In this document: positions 35,697 to 49,898 of the stretch, one piece after another
Layout of the letters: each line of letters starts with the position of its first letter
Position numbering within the stretch: position 1 is the stretch's first letter
Source of the DNA: Archilochus colubris
Taxonomy: Eukaryota > Chordata > Aves > Apodiformes > Trochilidae
Assembly: GCA_023079485.1 (NCBI GenBank)
Contig: CM041092.1
Span: 10,863,127-10,927,126, forward strand
Reading direction: 5' to 3'
Length of the DNA: 64,000 nt
Made by a program: the position numbers and the translations under genes
Notes under the pieces: generated by a model
Database searches by the model: none
Told to the model about the DNA's origin: nothing
The model's input: only the letters and a program-made list of their open reading frames with translations

Positions 35697-38600
35697 CAGT
35701 ACTTGGCAGCTGTAGCTGTAATTTATATTTATAGCTTTTTCTTAATATTTGTGACCTTCTGGCAAGTGAAGTGTAACTCTACACAGCATGAACAGGACAG
35801 ACTGGAGCAAAGAGATTGTCTCCAGGTTATCTGTGACCCAGCATGTGCTCACCTCAACCTGGAACAATTGAGCCCTGTAGGTTCAGTTTCCACACCCACA
35901 CAACCTTGGCCAGCCCTACTAATAAGAATGCCAGTTTTTTTAATGGACAAATTACCAGGGAGAAATAGGCCACCAGACAAATGTCAGAGCTGTCTGAGCT
36001 GTCCTGCAGCTTGTCTGCACAAAGAAATTGTACTGGGCAATTCTGCTGCATGAGGCAGCCCTAAACCCCTTACTGGCATTTGGTATCCTTTTACCATGTT
36101 GTGGGGTCATCTTCTTTCAGAGGAAAATGTAGGACAAACACCCTTGAAGGAAAGTGTAAGGCATGGTTTGTATTAAGTGTGTTGCCAACAGTAATACAAG
36201 TCTATCGATTTCTCTTCACAAAGTGCAGTTTCTCATGAGTTTAGTGCATTTAAAGAACATATTGTGCTGTGCAGCAAATTAAAGGTTTCCATGGAAATAC
36301 TAAAATGCAAAAGACGTTTGCTACTTTTTAATAAGTTTTGTTGATGACCTTTGCTTATGAAATTTCAAGATTGGAAACATGGGAAGAAAGTTGAAATCTG
36401 AGATTTTTTGGAGCTCCTGTAGGTCTCTGGGTTGATAATTTACAATTTTTTGCAGCAAATAACTGTTCACTATACTCAACCAGATTTTCATTCAATACAT
36501 CTCTGCTTAGGTCAGTGGAGTTCAGCCGAACTCATCCTTTTAGTTAATCTGTGCTAAAAGCATCCTTTTCTGTGGCCTGCATTGGGGCTGTCAACCAGTG
36601 TCCTGCCGTGCTATTTCATTCATTGCCTGAATGAGTTATTGATCCACAGAATGGTGTTATGTGTGTAGTTGTTCTCACCTCCTTGACTCAGCTGTTATAA
36701 TACGAGCTGGTCACCCCGTGTTAAGAGCATGGGAAGCTCCAGAGTAGTCTCAGAAATGGCAAATCAAATCCTTGCCATGATAGAAAAGATACCCAGCTAG
36801 TTAGGCAGCCTTGACTTCAAGTAAACCTTTTAGGCTGCCCTGATTAGCTGTGCATGACACAGTGAGGCTGTTCACCATTTGCTTACCCATGTTTCTCTGC
36901 CTTCACTTTCTTGCACCTGGCAAATACCTTACTTGGATTTCATTCCTATGCAGTGTTAGGATGGTGCAGGATGGTGACTCCAGGTGTGGATGGTGCCTGC
37001 TGGCTCCTAGGACCAGCATTCAAGGCGAGTGAGCTCTCTGCGCTTTGCCATGTGAGTCTTCAAAATACTGTAGCTGTTTTGAAATAAAAAACAATTTAGT
37101 AAGCTTTAACTTTAGCAAGTACTGGAGCATCCTGTCATTACTTGTATCCCTGTTGCCCATTTACCTCTCTTCTGTTAGTGATATAGCCATATATATTGAG
37201 CTCTAATTTACTTCAGTTAGACATTGTTGTTGTTTTATAATCCTGCAGTGTACAGTAAGATCTTGGCCTGGTAATGGTTTCCCTACAAAACACTGATTCA
37301 CATTTCACTTGTGGGTGGTATTAAGGATCCCTGAAAATTAGGTCATATAACATCTGGCTAAATGTATTATTCAGATAATGTTTCAGATATGTTTCTTACT
37401 TTCTTAATCTGACTTAGGTCATGATGCTTTATCATCTAAGTTTTGCAGAAGTGCTTCTAATGGAAAGTTTGTGTGGGCTGTGTGATGGGTAGATCTCTGT
37501 TAATGGGAGGAGAGAAGGCAATCAGCTCTATTACAGATTGCGCAGTGACAGCAAATGGTAATACACCCATCATAAAAACTGACCAGCTGTTTGCATCACA
37601 AGTGCCATAACAACATGTCATGAAGATAAAGTGTGGGAACAAACAGTCCACTGCCATGAAAAGCACTGGAGGGACGGGGAGTAATTATTGCTAGTTTTAA
37701 TCAGTGGGGTAGTCAAAATTAATATGGTGACAAAGAAGTTAATTTAGCCTGGGAAACTATCAAAATAATGAACCCATCAGGAGTGGTTTTGCCTTGCTGT
37801 ACAGATGTTTCATACACCTTCTGATAAAGAAACTGCCTGACTGCTGAAAGCAGGGACAGTGCTATGTCAGAAGAATGAATACCAAGTCTGCTTTGAACTG
37901 ATGAGCTGTTGGGAGCTTCTTTAGCAGAGATTTCTTTCTGAGCACATGTTTAACTTCACCAGCAACACTATCAGGAAATACATTAACAAGAAGGAAAAAA
38001 TGCTCCTCAGAATTACTGTTTTTACCCAGTGATGAGTTCCAGAAAGTGGTCAGGAAAAATGAACTTTGTCAGACTAAAGGAGTCCAGGGTAGAGTGGTTA
38101 GCCTCAAAGAATGATACTAGGTTAAAACAGCCCTATTTAGAGCCACATCTAAAAGCAATGCTCAGTGGTAACTGAGCAGTTTTAAAGAGGAATGGAAGTG
38201 GAGGGATTCAAGCTCCATCATTATTGTTCCATCCTTCCACGAGAGAAAAATGATGTATTAGAATCTAGTCCCAGCATTTTGGATCATTACTGTCTGAAAC
38301 TCCATCTGGATAGGAATGTATTGATATTGTGATTTTCAGGTCCTGTGAGGCTTTTAGCAGCTTTTCAGTCAGCCGTGCTTCTCAAGCCAAGAAAGATCTT
38401 ATGCCCTGGTGCTGCTGACTGAGGAAGATGACAAAGAAAGAAGAAAAGGTTATGGAGAAAGAGGAACCAACTGAAAAAGGACATTTGAAGATGGGGTAAG
38501 CAGATGCTAAGCTTAGTGTAGAGAAATGGGAAAACTAGGAAAAGAGATGAAGAGGGAAGAGACTAATCTGAGCACCAGGTGAAGAGAAGGCTCTTACAAC

Positions 38601-41600
38601 TGGGTGTAGCTAGCAAAAATCTTGTATCATGCTCTTCTTTATCCAAGTTTGTAAAATGAAGTGCCTTCTAAGCTTTTTAGGTGCATTCAGAGAAATATTT
38701 CCTAAATAAGTAAAAGAATAATTGATATGTCTCCTTTCAAACCTCAAACCAGGAGCAGGAATTTAACATTTTACTGAAAGAAGCATCCTGCATGAAAATA
38801 AACAGTCCAGATTTCACAAGTCTTTAGGAAGCCTACTATGTATTTTAGGACATATTAATTTTGATCTCTACTATCTTGAAGCAATTTTTTGCTTCTACAG
38901 AAATCGTATCAATCCTATTTTGTTTACCTACAGATTTGGCTGGAATTTAAACTATCTGAATGAGGCCTCTAGAGGAATCAATATATTTTAAGTATACATT
39001 GCTTCCTGTTTTGAATTGCATAATGTACATAGGGGTAACTACTTACAGTGATTTTTGGAGTTAATTTTTTTTATACCAAAACAACCTGAAGTCACATGTT
39101 CTAAAAGCTCTAAGTATTGTTCAGAAAAAAATTTGGAGCCTCATTGGTTTTTTGTGCCTTGTTCAGTTTTATGTATCTTGAGTAAGATGGATATAGTGTA
39201 TTCAGCTACTAAGAATATTGTAGCTGCTTGCCACTTCAAATGAGGATGGAACATTACTGCTTTCTGGATGTCAAATAGAAAAGTCTCACAGCTGGAACTT
39301 CTTATGGTTTCTCATGTACCTATGGTTTTTAAAGGGTCTTTGAAATTCTTTCATTTTTTCATCAGTCCATGACATGATTAAGGTCAAACATCTTCAGTCA
39401 GGTTTGTTATCAGAAGGACTTCTGAACACTTAGCAAACCCATTTATCTCTCTCATAAATGCCTATTTTAACTGATGATTGTGATTTTTGGAGATGAAAGC
39501 TCTGGTCTTTTATTTGTTTACAAAATGCTCTTTGATATCTTTGACAAATTTGACTTGGAACAAGTAGCTGCTCTAGTAATCTGTTTAAACATACTTATCC
39601 CAGAATGGACAAAACCCAGTGATTATATGTTGCATGTAAATTAATGTTTATACTTTAGCTAAAGAATTGAAATTGAAATTGTTTGATAACCAGGAAAAAA
39701 CTTGTATTTAAAACCTTAATAAGGAAATTTTGTTTGGCTAGATGATGTCTAGATTTTTTAAAATGGTATTAAAAATAATTAATTGCACTTAGAGAAGACT
39801 CAAAAGTATTTGGAGCAAACTTTGTGAGATCCATTTCTAATCAGAATTAAATCCTTAATACCAATCTCTTTAATTTCAAGTCTTTCAGCTAGGTAAGATA
39901 GCAAAGATTGATAGACAACAGTTGATTAATCTAGAATTACTCAAAGATGGTAACAACTTTGGACAGGTAAACTTTTTTAGGATTATGGAAGCCTTGTTAA
40001 GGAGTCAGTGCAGTAGAAGTTATCAGTGTTGTGCTTAAAGGATGATTTGTAAACACCATGTGGTTTTGCCTTAAGACCCTGACTGAAATCTGGGCTTTGT
40101 ATCTTCTGTCAGAAGACTGAATCTGTGGATGCTCTGGGGTATTTATACTTAAAATACAGAAGAGAGAGTATGATAGGCAGAGAGTGACATGATTTGTTGG
40201 GGGTGTAAGCAAAGATAATATTCAGTAGTAGCTGTTCAGTCCCAGTCCAGTGCCTTACTTGCAGTGGGATTCTTTATTTCAATGATGCTTGTGAGTTGCA
40301 GAGCCACCTCAGTGCTAGCAGCTATCTCTGAAGGCTATTATAAAAATCTACTTCATTGGGAGTACTTGCAGACACGGGAGTGTATGGCTGTTGTTGGAGG
40401 GCTTTGCTTACATTCTCTCCAAAGACAGATGGCAGCCAGTGTTAAAGCACAAATTTTGCTGACAGCGAAGTGCATCCACGTGTGCCAGTTCTAGATACCT
40501 GTCTCTATTTAGCCAGAACTTTTTTGATCTTTTCTTGTTTTGCTGAATGTGCAATCTCCAGGTTCTTGTGACAACTAGTTTAGGCTTCATTGACTGGGAA
40601 ACCTGATGATTTCAGGGTGTCCATGTTCTGTATTAATCCGAATAAGAACTGAACGTCTACCCATCTCAAGATTCATAATAGATTTCATTAACTATATAGC
40701 CCAGAAAAATTTATGCTTGTGTATATGCAGCTTGCATATATGTTATCAGATTTGCATAGACAGGTGTGACTATATACCCTGATGAAGAATTATAATAGGT
40801 TTTAATTATAGCTTCATGTTGTTCTTGGAATGGCAGATTGGATGAATCTGAGCACTGCACTGTAAGTGTCATTTTGTTGGCTCTTTTGGTTGAAATCCTT
40901 CCCATTTGATACTCCTCCCAGCTCAAACTGCTGTGGAGAGCCAAATGCCCTCACTCCTTTCGTGGCTGCAGAAAGATCCCTCCAGCATAGAAGCTTGGGA
41001 AGGCATTGATTTTGTAGGCAGGGCTGATGTGATTAGGCACATCACTAATCCCTAATGCAGTACAGGCTCTGGATGGTTCAGTGGCCCATAGGACATCCTT
41101 GCAAGATTTGGAAAGGCCCCAAGGTCAAAGCCTCTAAAGGAGAGCACACGCAGGAGTGCCAACAGTGACATGAAGTCCCTTTAATCTGTGCTGTTCTTAG
41201 GCTCTAACTTCTGAACCACTCATCTTTCTGGATGTAGAATGAAATCCTGCCCTTATTTCACCCCCAGAATAATGCATAATGCTGCAAAATTACATCATTT
41301 TCTGTCCTAAAATGTTGAAAAATTCTTATCTGTGCTAGCAGCTAGAGAGTACATAATTTCAAAAACTGATCCTGTGCACAGAAAAGACAGGAGTTCATCT
41401 TGTGTTACCAGCTTTAAAATGCCTTGTTTGACTTCTTACTATTTAATTAACTTAGTGTTTAAGTGCATGTGAGAAATCAAAGTATTCTTCTCTAACACAG
41501 GGTGTGGAGGTTTTTTTTTTCCCTTTGAGAGCTGGAATAGTATTCATGGGATAAGCTTTAGCAAATCTGTAATGAGAAAGACAACTGTAGAACTGTCCTC

Positions 41601-44600
41601 TGGTTTCCTTAAGATCACTGATACAGTAGGTATTTGTCAATTTAGACTGAGAAATTATTCTTGAGCTCTGTGCAAAGAACAATGTGATAAATCTCGTGCC
41701 TTTGTGCAGGGCTTTCCTTTCAAAGGCAGCAGAGTACAGGATCCAGATATTGTGTGTCCACAGCAATATTTTTCCTTCTTCCCAGGGGTCAGTTGAATCC
41801 CCTGGACATGCTTCTGTGTTGAGTGCACATGATGAATGTGCAGCCTGTTGCTTCTTGAAAACACCCTTCCAGTTTTTAAGGACAGCAATCTTTTCATGTG
41901 CAATCAGTGATCACATTGCGTATCAGGAACCTATGTTCAAAGCTCACACTCCATAAAAATTCAAGTCTCAACAGTGGGTTTTTAAAGGCTCAGAAGGGTG
42001 TTACCCCACGAGAGCCTGTTACAATGCCGTTCAATAATAATAAAAGGATAATAAGACCCACAGCTAATCTGGAGAAGATGGTATTTTTGTTCTTCACACT
42101 CTGTGAGCAGTTTGAATGCCATTCCATTCTCCTCTTCAAAAATTATTTTTATTAGCATTTTCAAAATATACATTACGGGAAACTGTAAACATTACAAGAT
42201 ACCAATCTAGCTGTGATTTGATACAAACTACAATTACCATCATCAGCAATAAGCAGAGAGGCCATAAAAGGGAAACGAAGCAGTGTTGCATATTAGCATG
42301 GGGCAAGGTCATGAGAGACATCCCTTCTCTCTGCTGAGGAGGAGGAGTAGGACTGGGATTTCATCAGGCTTCAGTGAATGTTTGGAAGGAAATAAAAGAT
42401 GCAAAATACTCACTCCACTTAAAGGGAATCATAATGCAGGTGGGACAAGTGGCCAGTGTGTTGTCAGGAAAGGTAAATTGTTTGATTTATGAAGAGGGAC
42501 ATGTGAGTTAATGTGCAGGGGAAGGGTCTGTAGGAAGCAAAAAAATTTTGTCATGATTCGTTTTTGCATTTCCTGACTTGATATTCTGGGTTTTGATGCT
42601 GCTTTGAGAACAGGATGTGTGCAGTATCATCCGTGGATGAAAAGTACCCGATGGCACTGCCTGTGCTCACAGGGCTGCAGCAGGCTGAGACAGGAGTCTG
42701 GGGACAGCACTGCTCTGCCCACACAGTTGATCTGCCTGGGGACTGGGGACTGCATCCTCAGTGAACACACAGCTGCAATCCCTGAAGCTCTCTAAAGCTG
42801 TAAGTTAGGGGTCTTCAAGCTGAGCTACATATGCTGCTCAGATGCAAACTGTTTGAAGGCAATGTGCTGGACTTTTCCCACCCCTGTGCCATCATGGAGG
42901 GTATAGAGAACATCTGTGGGAGGGAAGAAAAGGGTGCCACTGCCACACCTGCACAGGTTCTTCTCTTGTGATAGCTAGGAAGGGCCTGCTGACAAGTAGC
43001 TGTGGATGGTGATACTTTTCATTTCAACAAGCAGATTCTAAGAGTTGACATCTCTCCACAGCTGAAGTTTTTAACACACTTGAATTTGAGGTAGAGATTA
43101 AAGACATCTATTCTGGCAGGGGAAGGAAGAGATGCTTTCCTTTATCTTTTTCTTTCCTATAAAACCACAACAAGCTTTTCTGCAAGGAGAATCTACCAAA
43201 GTAGTTGTTGCAAAATAAACTACTTTGCCAGAGTAATTTTTTAATTTCATATTCTGAAATGGGTATTGGACTTTAAAACTGTGCTTCATTCCAGAATAAA
43301 GGCTTTCTGTACTGTCATGGTTTAACACTGGCCCAGCATGTAGAGAAACCTTTCAAGGGAGAATGACCCTGTAAATTCTGAAATTGAATTAGCCAAAAAA
43401 CATAAAAGAGAGATGGAAAAGCAAATGAAAGAGACAGCAGTCCCGGGCATGAGAAGCCTGATGCCTGGTAGTCCATATTCTACTGTTTATGGTTTTCCAC
43501 TGTTTTTCCACTACAAAGCATGGTGTAATAGATGACAAGAGAGAACCATAACAATTGATAATGCAGTTATGTCTCAGCCTGTGATAGGTAACTCATCTTA
43601 ACTTCAATTTGATTTTTGTGTGAAGGTGTGCTCACAGATCTTACTATCTGGAGGCCCTGTAGGCATATAACCAGTGCTATCCCTTGAATTTGCACTGTTT
43701 ATTTGCTCACTGGATAGCTTAATGGCCTTGGGATAGTGGATTTAAGCTCTTCATTTTCTTAATATAGGCTAAGAAAAATATTGGGAGCAGTATATATGAA
43801 ATGGAACACAAGGGACATTTTCAGGTCATCTGTTTACAGCTGATTGATTGCCATTGCTCTTGAGAAACACAGCTACCTGAAGACCTTTTTTATTTATGGG
43901 TAACCTCATCACTGCTTAGTTTGTGGATTTATTTTACTGCACCTGTCATCCATCCACCCACACCTCCTCCCACAGATACAAAGTTGTTCTGTTACGCAGC
44001 CCCAGGTTGTGTTGAAAACAGATACACGAAAATTACAGCACGCTGCAGATGATTTGCAGCTACAGTGCTGTGGTCTATAGTCTCAAGTTACTGTAACTGT
44101 GTGATTTTAATTAGGGAGCAGTTAGGTGTAACTTTGCTGCCAGCAGGGACTGTGCATGCTCCCAAAGGAGGGATGGACCTGGACTCCAGGTGCCTGCTCT
44201 GTTGGCCTTTTGGCATCATAGGTAGAGTAAGAGGGCAGAATGATAGCCAAGCATCTGCACCTACATCAGGATAACTCACCTTTTACAATCAGGATAACTC
44301 CATTGCCAGACTCTGCAAACATCATTTCTAGCCCACAGTGGAGAGCTGTGGATGCTAGGAAATAGGTTGGAAAATGGGCAGCAGCCAGTCTGGTTTTATA
44401 TATACGTAGTAGGCTCAGATGGCTGCAGGTGGGAACATCAAACCCAGAGATGCCTTACAGAAAGGTTAGAAGCTGGGCTTCTCAGTGTCATGGATGTTCC
44501 ACATTCCTAATGGATTTCCAAGGTCAATAGGTTAAAGACATGTTTTCCCAAGAGCTAAAAGGAATAACACATTTACAATGTGTTCACTGTCAGTTGCAAG

Positions 44601-47600
44601 GTCAAGCTAGCCTAGGGGAGACTTTAAATCTGCCACTGCTTGTGATGGACAAGGGACTTTATTTTGTAGAGCTCTCAGTATCTTACATATAATTCACTCT
44701 ATTGCACAACATACCACCAAAAGATAGAAACTATAATTTTGAAAGCTTAATTGAATATATGCATATTCTGAGTAGTAGGGAAGATTCCTTCTTATTCCAT
44801 CTGTTTCTTTCAGTTGTTTCAGTTATCCTAGGTTAAATCTGGTTCTTCTGTGCATGAGTACTGTGCTGAAGTAATAATTTCCTAACTGTGCTGACAATGA
44901 AGACAGATGAATGATGCTGCCAGCTTCTGTTAAATGTCTTATAGAGAATGCACAAGACTTGTTGATGGTTTGCTAATATGAATAGATTTTCTCTAAACAC
45001 TATAAAACCTTCCAATTAGCTTGTAAATAGAGCACTACATTTTGAATAATGAAAATCTTAAATAAACCATAATATTTAAATCAGATTTTATTTCTGGCAA
45101 TTACTTCAACTCTAAAGATAAATTAGATTTTGTTAAATTATGTTGAGGGCATACTATTGCTAGACTTTGTGTAAATATATATTTACTTATAGTCACAGCA
45201 AGCTGGGCAGGAGAGAACAAGAGAAGGGTGAAGTGTTCTGTCTAAGGTGGCAGGGCTGATTGAAGAGTTTCACTTCAATAATAGTAATCCTTGAAGGCTG
45301 CTTTCATTGCTGCTTTGCAGTCTGTTGGCCACATGTTATCAGTCAGCTTTTGGCAGAATTAATTCCTCCTCTTCCCAGATGAAGGTGGCTTTGAAAACAG
45401 AATAACTCAGATAATCCTAATTCATCCAGACCAGGAATGGCAGCCACAAGTGTGTTGACACCAGGTGTGCAACTGCTTCAGTCTTGAAGGAAGCTGGTAC
45501 ACAACCAGTCTTTCTGACTGGGAGATGGTCGTACCTCTACACCCTACAATTCATGTAGAGCCTGTTCATACTGGAAATATTGGATTGTTAAATGGGTAAG
45601 ATGAGACAAGGTGTAAAATGTACAGGTAGCTCCAGCACACGGCTGGAATACCTTCACTGTCTCCTGCAGAGGAAGACTCCTTCTCTCTTAAAGGTCAGAA
45701 ATACTTGAATTGGGAAAAAGTCTTAAGTACATGCTTTAGAGAAGATCTTAATTTCCACCGTGCTCCACAGGGGTGATGAAATCTAAGGATTTGTGGGACG
45801 TGGAATTTTTTACTATTGTGTCAGGTACAAAGTATCGAGTGGGGCTAAGAAGGGAAAGCCTTTGTGCAACACTGTCATTTCCCTTTTGAAAAAATGTGTT
45901 CAGTTCCTGAGAACCTGGAACCTGAGAACCTCTCCATGCTTGAACAGACCCACAAGTCTGTGTACAAGTCTGGAGGTGTAACTGTGGGGAAAAGGACCTG
46001 GCATGTTTCAGGTTCATTTAGTGCTAAATGATGCCTTTGGAACAACCTGTAGTTTCACCAGACATCGATTCTATGATTCCCTATTAGAAAATTGTGGTTT
46101 AGAATCTGGGTTGCTATAGGAGAAAAAAATAAATCAAACAAAAACCCTTCTGGGTTTATAGTTGCTTTTTTCTGTTTTTTGTATCATGGAAATTTCACTG
46201 AAATTGATAAAAGTTTGTTTTGAAGTTGCCTTGTCAGAAATGCAGGCTTAGCTGCCTTCACCAGAGGATGCCAAGTGTTTCTAGAGCAACTAGAAAACAG
46301 CCACTTTCCTCCTTTATCTTTCCTACAAAGAAATTTAAAATTTGAAGGTTTGTGGTATGTTTTTTCTTTGTGGTCAGCCTAGTGACTATGAAGTGTCTGG
46401 CAGCATGTTTGTGGTGAGTGGGAGTTGTTGATGTGGAAGATCTTTTTCCCTGTAAACTACTAAAGAAGGTGCAACCGTTATCCTGCAGAGTGAGTGACAC
46501 AGGCTGGAGTCTCTCCATACTCTGTCATTTTCTGTTGGATATGTGGAAGTACCTGCCAACTAGTCCACCAGTAATTTTGCAATTTAAATAAATACAGACT
46601 TTGCTATATCCTGTGTGGGCTGAGCCAATGCATTTTTAGCTGAGCAGTCCCTTTGCAAAATTTTACGCGTTCACAGCTCAGCACTTCTCACTCTCGTAGG
46701 TAACACCTGTCACAGATTCTATGTCTAAACAGACGCTTAATTTTTTAGTGGAGTAAATACTAACTTAATCTCTGATTCAGACAGCTCCTACTTACTCTAA
46801 CGTGGAATAATTTAAGGCTAATATTCTGTGCTTGATTTGAGAATGAAGCAGTTGTTCAAGTTAGGGCAAATAATTCAATTTTCAGAGTTCTAAAGGGTAG
46901 ATGTTAATATTGTAAAGCTGCAGCTGATGTTACAAAAGCCATTCATGTTAAGGGAACAAATTGCCACTTGGCATACTAAAATATTAACCCAATTTACAAC
47001 ATGAATGAAGATGAACTCTCTGGCAAAAGCTATATTTAAACCACCAATGACATAATTGTATCTTGGCCTTCTGACACGTCCTTATGTAGAACAGATGTGA
47101 CTGCTTTTTCTTCATAAATGAATAGAGCTCTAACAACTTCTTTAAAATTTTTTGTGCTTGTTTTTCTAGATTTTAGGCATTTTTATCTGGAAAGTCTGGA
47201 ATGTAGAAAAAAGCCTGACGATGTAAGACATGCATACATAATATGTCATCTAGGGATTAAGCCAAAAGATAGGCAAAACAAAGGCAGTGGATGTTGTCTG
47301 TACATGAACAAAACTTTGGAAAAATTCATGCAAGTCCTATTTCAAAGCAGGATGAGTATTCACTGTGGGTGCAGCTGCTTATGACTGCAAATTAATCTAT
47401 GGGAAGCTTTATCTGGTAATTTCTATTATCTTACATGGAAAAGTCAGGTATTTGCACAAGTAAACTAGGGTCACTTTTCTGTGGTGTTAAAAATAAGGCC
47501 TATGATCTTTGTGTCTTGCTTATCGTAATTTTGAAGGTGGGATTTTTAACTTAACTTTTTAATCTGTTTAAATCAGCTACAGGACCTTACAGTGATTGCT

Positions 47601-48387
47601 ACTCCTGTAATTGAGCTGAGCTTTCCTGTGCAAACAAATTGTCCACAAAAACAATGTCTCTGTGTTTCTAATAGAACTGGAACAAACACATCTCTTTTGT
47701 TCCCTTGTTTGTGTGTGATCTGTGTAGAAGATGATAGAGCAGAGCTGGGAATGGCTTTCATCTACTAAAATCCCTCCACCCACAAGGCCACAGGAAGATC
47801 CTGGAAGCACCCACCAGCCTCTATATCCTTTTGCCTCCCTGTTTCCTGGCCTTTCTCTAACCTGGGGGAAATGGTAGCCCAAGTTTGGCATATTGTGCCA
47901 GATGAGAGCAGTAGGAAAGCTTTCGAAGCCTGTGGTCCAGTGTCACCAGGCCAGAGTTGTCCTTCCCAGCCCAGCTGAGCTGGCACTGATGATCACAGGA
48001 TGAAAGGAAAGTGATAAGAGAGAGAACAGAATGATCTCCAAGGAAGCACATATATGCTTCCAATCATGGGGTTTGCTGGCACCTTTCTTAACCCAGCAAT
48101 TTGGTCTCACAGCTGCTCTTCTGTGGACATTGGTAAGTTTGATGCTTCTAGAAGCTCCTGAGCTTGTTCTTTTCACTATGTCTGCACAGAAGTTGTATCA
48201 AGCCTTGCCCCTTCCTGAGACTTTCCTCTGCGGAAGAAACTGGCTGGTATTACATCATAGATTTATACATTTGTTGACAAGAAAAGAAGTTAGAATACAC
48301 ACTTGCAGAATTTAAGCAGGTTAAACAGATCTTACTATGTGAAGAGTGGCCTGGTTGGCTTAGGCAACCTGGAATGCAATTGCAATG

Positions 48388-48416
48388 AAAAACAAACAAA
48401 CAAACAAGCAAACCAA
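48388..48416 (+). repeat. (AAAC)n microsatellite
   Basis: Four to five AAAC/CAAA units (AAACAAACAAACAAAC) are followed by a diverged AAGCAAACC unit. It is an ordinary short tetranucleotide repeat and there is no sign that it is the tail of a recognisable retroelement. Confidence 0.85.
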
Positions 48417-48918
48417 AATACAAATGTTTTGCTCTTGTAATAGTGTCTAGTCTTCCCTCTAACCTGTCACATAACACTTTGTATGCTGTGCATACTTGGA
48501 GATATGCCCAAGATCCTGTTTAGCCAGTGCTTGCAAGCAGATTTATGGATTTCTGAGAAAGCTTTGGGTAGCTATTAAGATACTCCTGATCTCTACTTGA
48601 TGCTCTTACTGACATGCACCTAATTATATGCTGATTTGCTTTCTATGTAAGTAGATGGGTAAAATCAGGCAGAAACTGTTAGTGAACTTCTCAAGCTCAA
48701 AAAGATGATGAAAATGCAGCTTATGAGCTGGAGCTGTTGGACTCATCCCCAAATTCATTCAGGTTTGTCTGAGAAGAAAAACAACATGAGAGGAGATGTA
48801 AATTGCATTTTCTGCTTTCTTTTGAAGTGATGTCTTTACCTCTACATTGACAGTCTTAAAAAGGTATCTTGGGTACCTGAAACTATTAGTATTAATAAAG
48901 CAGTCACTCTCTGAACCT

Positions 48919-48936
48919 CAACAACAACAACAACAA
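48919..48936 (+). repeat. (CAA)n microsatellite
   Basis: Six CAA units in a row (18 bases), ending in a G. Uninterrupted, so probably polymorphic. Confidence 0.85.
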
Positions 48937-49699
48937 GTAATCAGGCAGGATTTTTGATTATTTGGTGACAGCCTTTTCAAAAAAAGGAAAGACTTTGATT
49001 CATGCAGCTCCATACATAACTGAGTGTCTGGATGGCCAGGGATCTCACAGACTGAAAAAGTCAAGGAGTATGAATTTGGAGAAGTTATCCCTTCAGTTCC
49101 TATTAAAGAAGGAACAATCACAAGGGCAAGTGAGTGACAACTGAAAATCTCATACATTTGTGTCTTGATTGCTGCTCCCTCTTGCCTCTCCAGCAGAGGG
49201 GAACAACACCTGTCTATAGCTGACAGACAGAGCAGAACTTGTCTTCTTGCCATTGCCATGCTTCAGTAGAAATTTTGTAATAAGGCTCATTTCTCATGCT
49301 GTGGTAACTCTCCTGCCACCTCTCAGCCATGGTGCATTGGCAATCATTTATGAAAATTGAGTTTTGTAGTGGTGTGGACTAGTTAGGAGTCTCTAAATGA
49401 TATTTTGTGGCTGCAGGTTAGAAAGAGAATGAATGTGCTATGGTTATCTGTATAGTGTTAAGTGCTGATATTGACTGCAATTATGGTAAAATACAATTTA
49501 AGGGTTCCAATTCTAGTTCTGAGACTTGCTGTTGTAGATATTGGTGTAGATTTACACTGTAGGATAATGTTTTGCACTTCCTGGATCTCTACCTGTGGGA
49601 AATACCAGATACTCTAAATTTTAGATGGTTTGCCCAAGCATGGGAACTGACCTAATAAATTAGCAATAAATATATTGCTAGTGGAGTGAGTTGCTGGAC

Positions 49700-49898
49700 A
49701 GATTTGTTGGCTGGGTGCTGGAACTCCTCTTTGACCTGTGTCTTTGAATGCTTTTTAACTGCTGTGTGTCCATAAAGTAGACATAATTGCTCTGCATCCA
49801 TAAAACGGATATCAGAGCTATCTCACAAGCCTAATTAATGTTGGTAAAGTGCTCTGAGGCCCAGAGATAAAAGGGGTCATAGACTATTGGTGCTAAAT
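49700..49898 (+). mobile_element. MIR-family SINE
   Basis: The order of conserved blocks follows MIR and related amniote tRNA-derived SINEs. A GGGTGCTGGAACTCC segment comes first, then GACCTGTGTCTTTGAATG with CTTTTTAACTGCTGTGTGTC (the position of the GACCTTGGGCAAGTC / CACTTAACCTCTCTG core). A CCATAAAACGGATATCAG block follows (the usual CATCTGTAAAATGGGGATA), and finally TTGGTAAAGTGCTCTGAGG with AGATAAAAGGGG (the usual GTAAAGTGCTTTGAG / GATGAAAGG 3' region). The many substitutions fit an ancient insertion. No intact pol III promoter is claimed. Confidence 0.65.

Larger units (their letters stand above)
35407..49699. other. Gene-free DNA, simple repeats only
   Basis: No gene or interspersed repeat is confidently recognised over 14 kb. 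A frame from 35,703 to 36,053 has an N-terminal hydrophobic stretch followed by several cysteines, but it opens with TTG directly after a poly-T run and resembles no secreted family. Simple repeats are listed separately. AT-rich blocks around 36.2-36.4 kb and 46.9-47.06 kb could be conserved non-coding DNA, but this cannot be tested here. Confidence 0.6.

Noticed and set aside
35703..36053. Frame with an N-terminal hydrophobic stretch and several cysteines, like a small secreted protein
   Set aside because: It opens with TTG immediately after a poly-T run, has no ATG-based signal peptide, and its cysteine spacing fits no family I know.
43313..43554. TGTCATGGTTTAAC at one end and AGAACCATAACA at the other, resembling LTR termini or terminal inverted repeats of a 240-bp element
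   Set aside because: Only about 9 of 11 terminal bases pair, the interior matches no LTR or DNA transposon I know, and no target-site duplication is evident.
44267..44300. Direct repeat ATCAGGATAACTC, two copies 21 bp apart
   Set aside because: Short and isolated; most likely a local duplication without further structure.
46064..46080. CGATTCTATGATTCC, like a CR1 3' tail
   Set aside because: The upstream sequence does not clearly carry the CR1 GATGATCTTT / CCCTTCCAACC blocks, so the short match may be chance.
49661..49680. TAGCAATA-AATA-TATTGCTA mini-hairpin next to the MIR SINE
   Set aside because: Eight-base AT-rich arms are common by chance in this composition.
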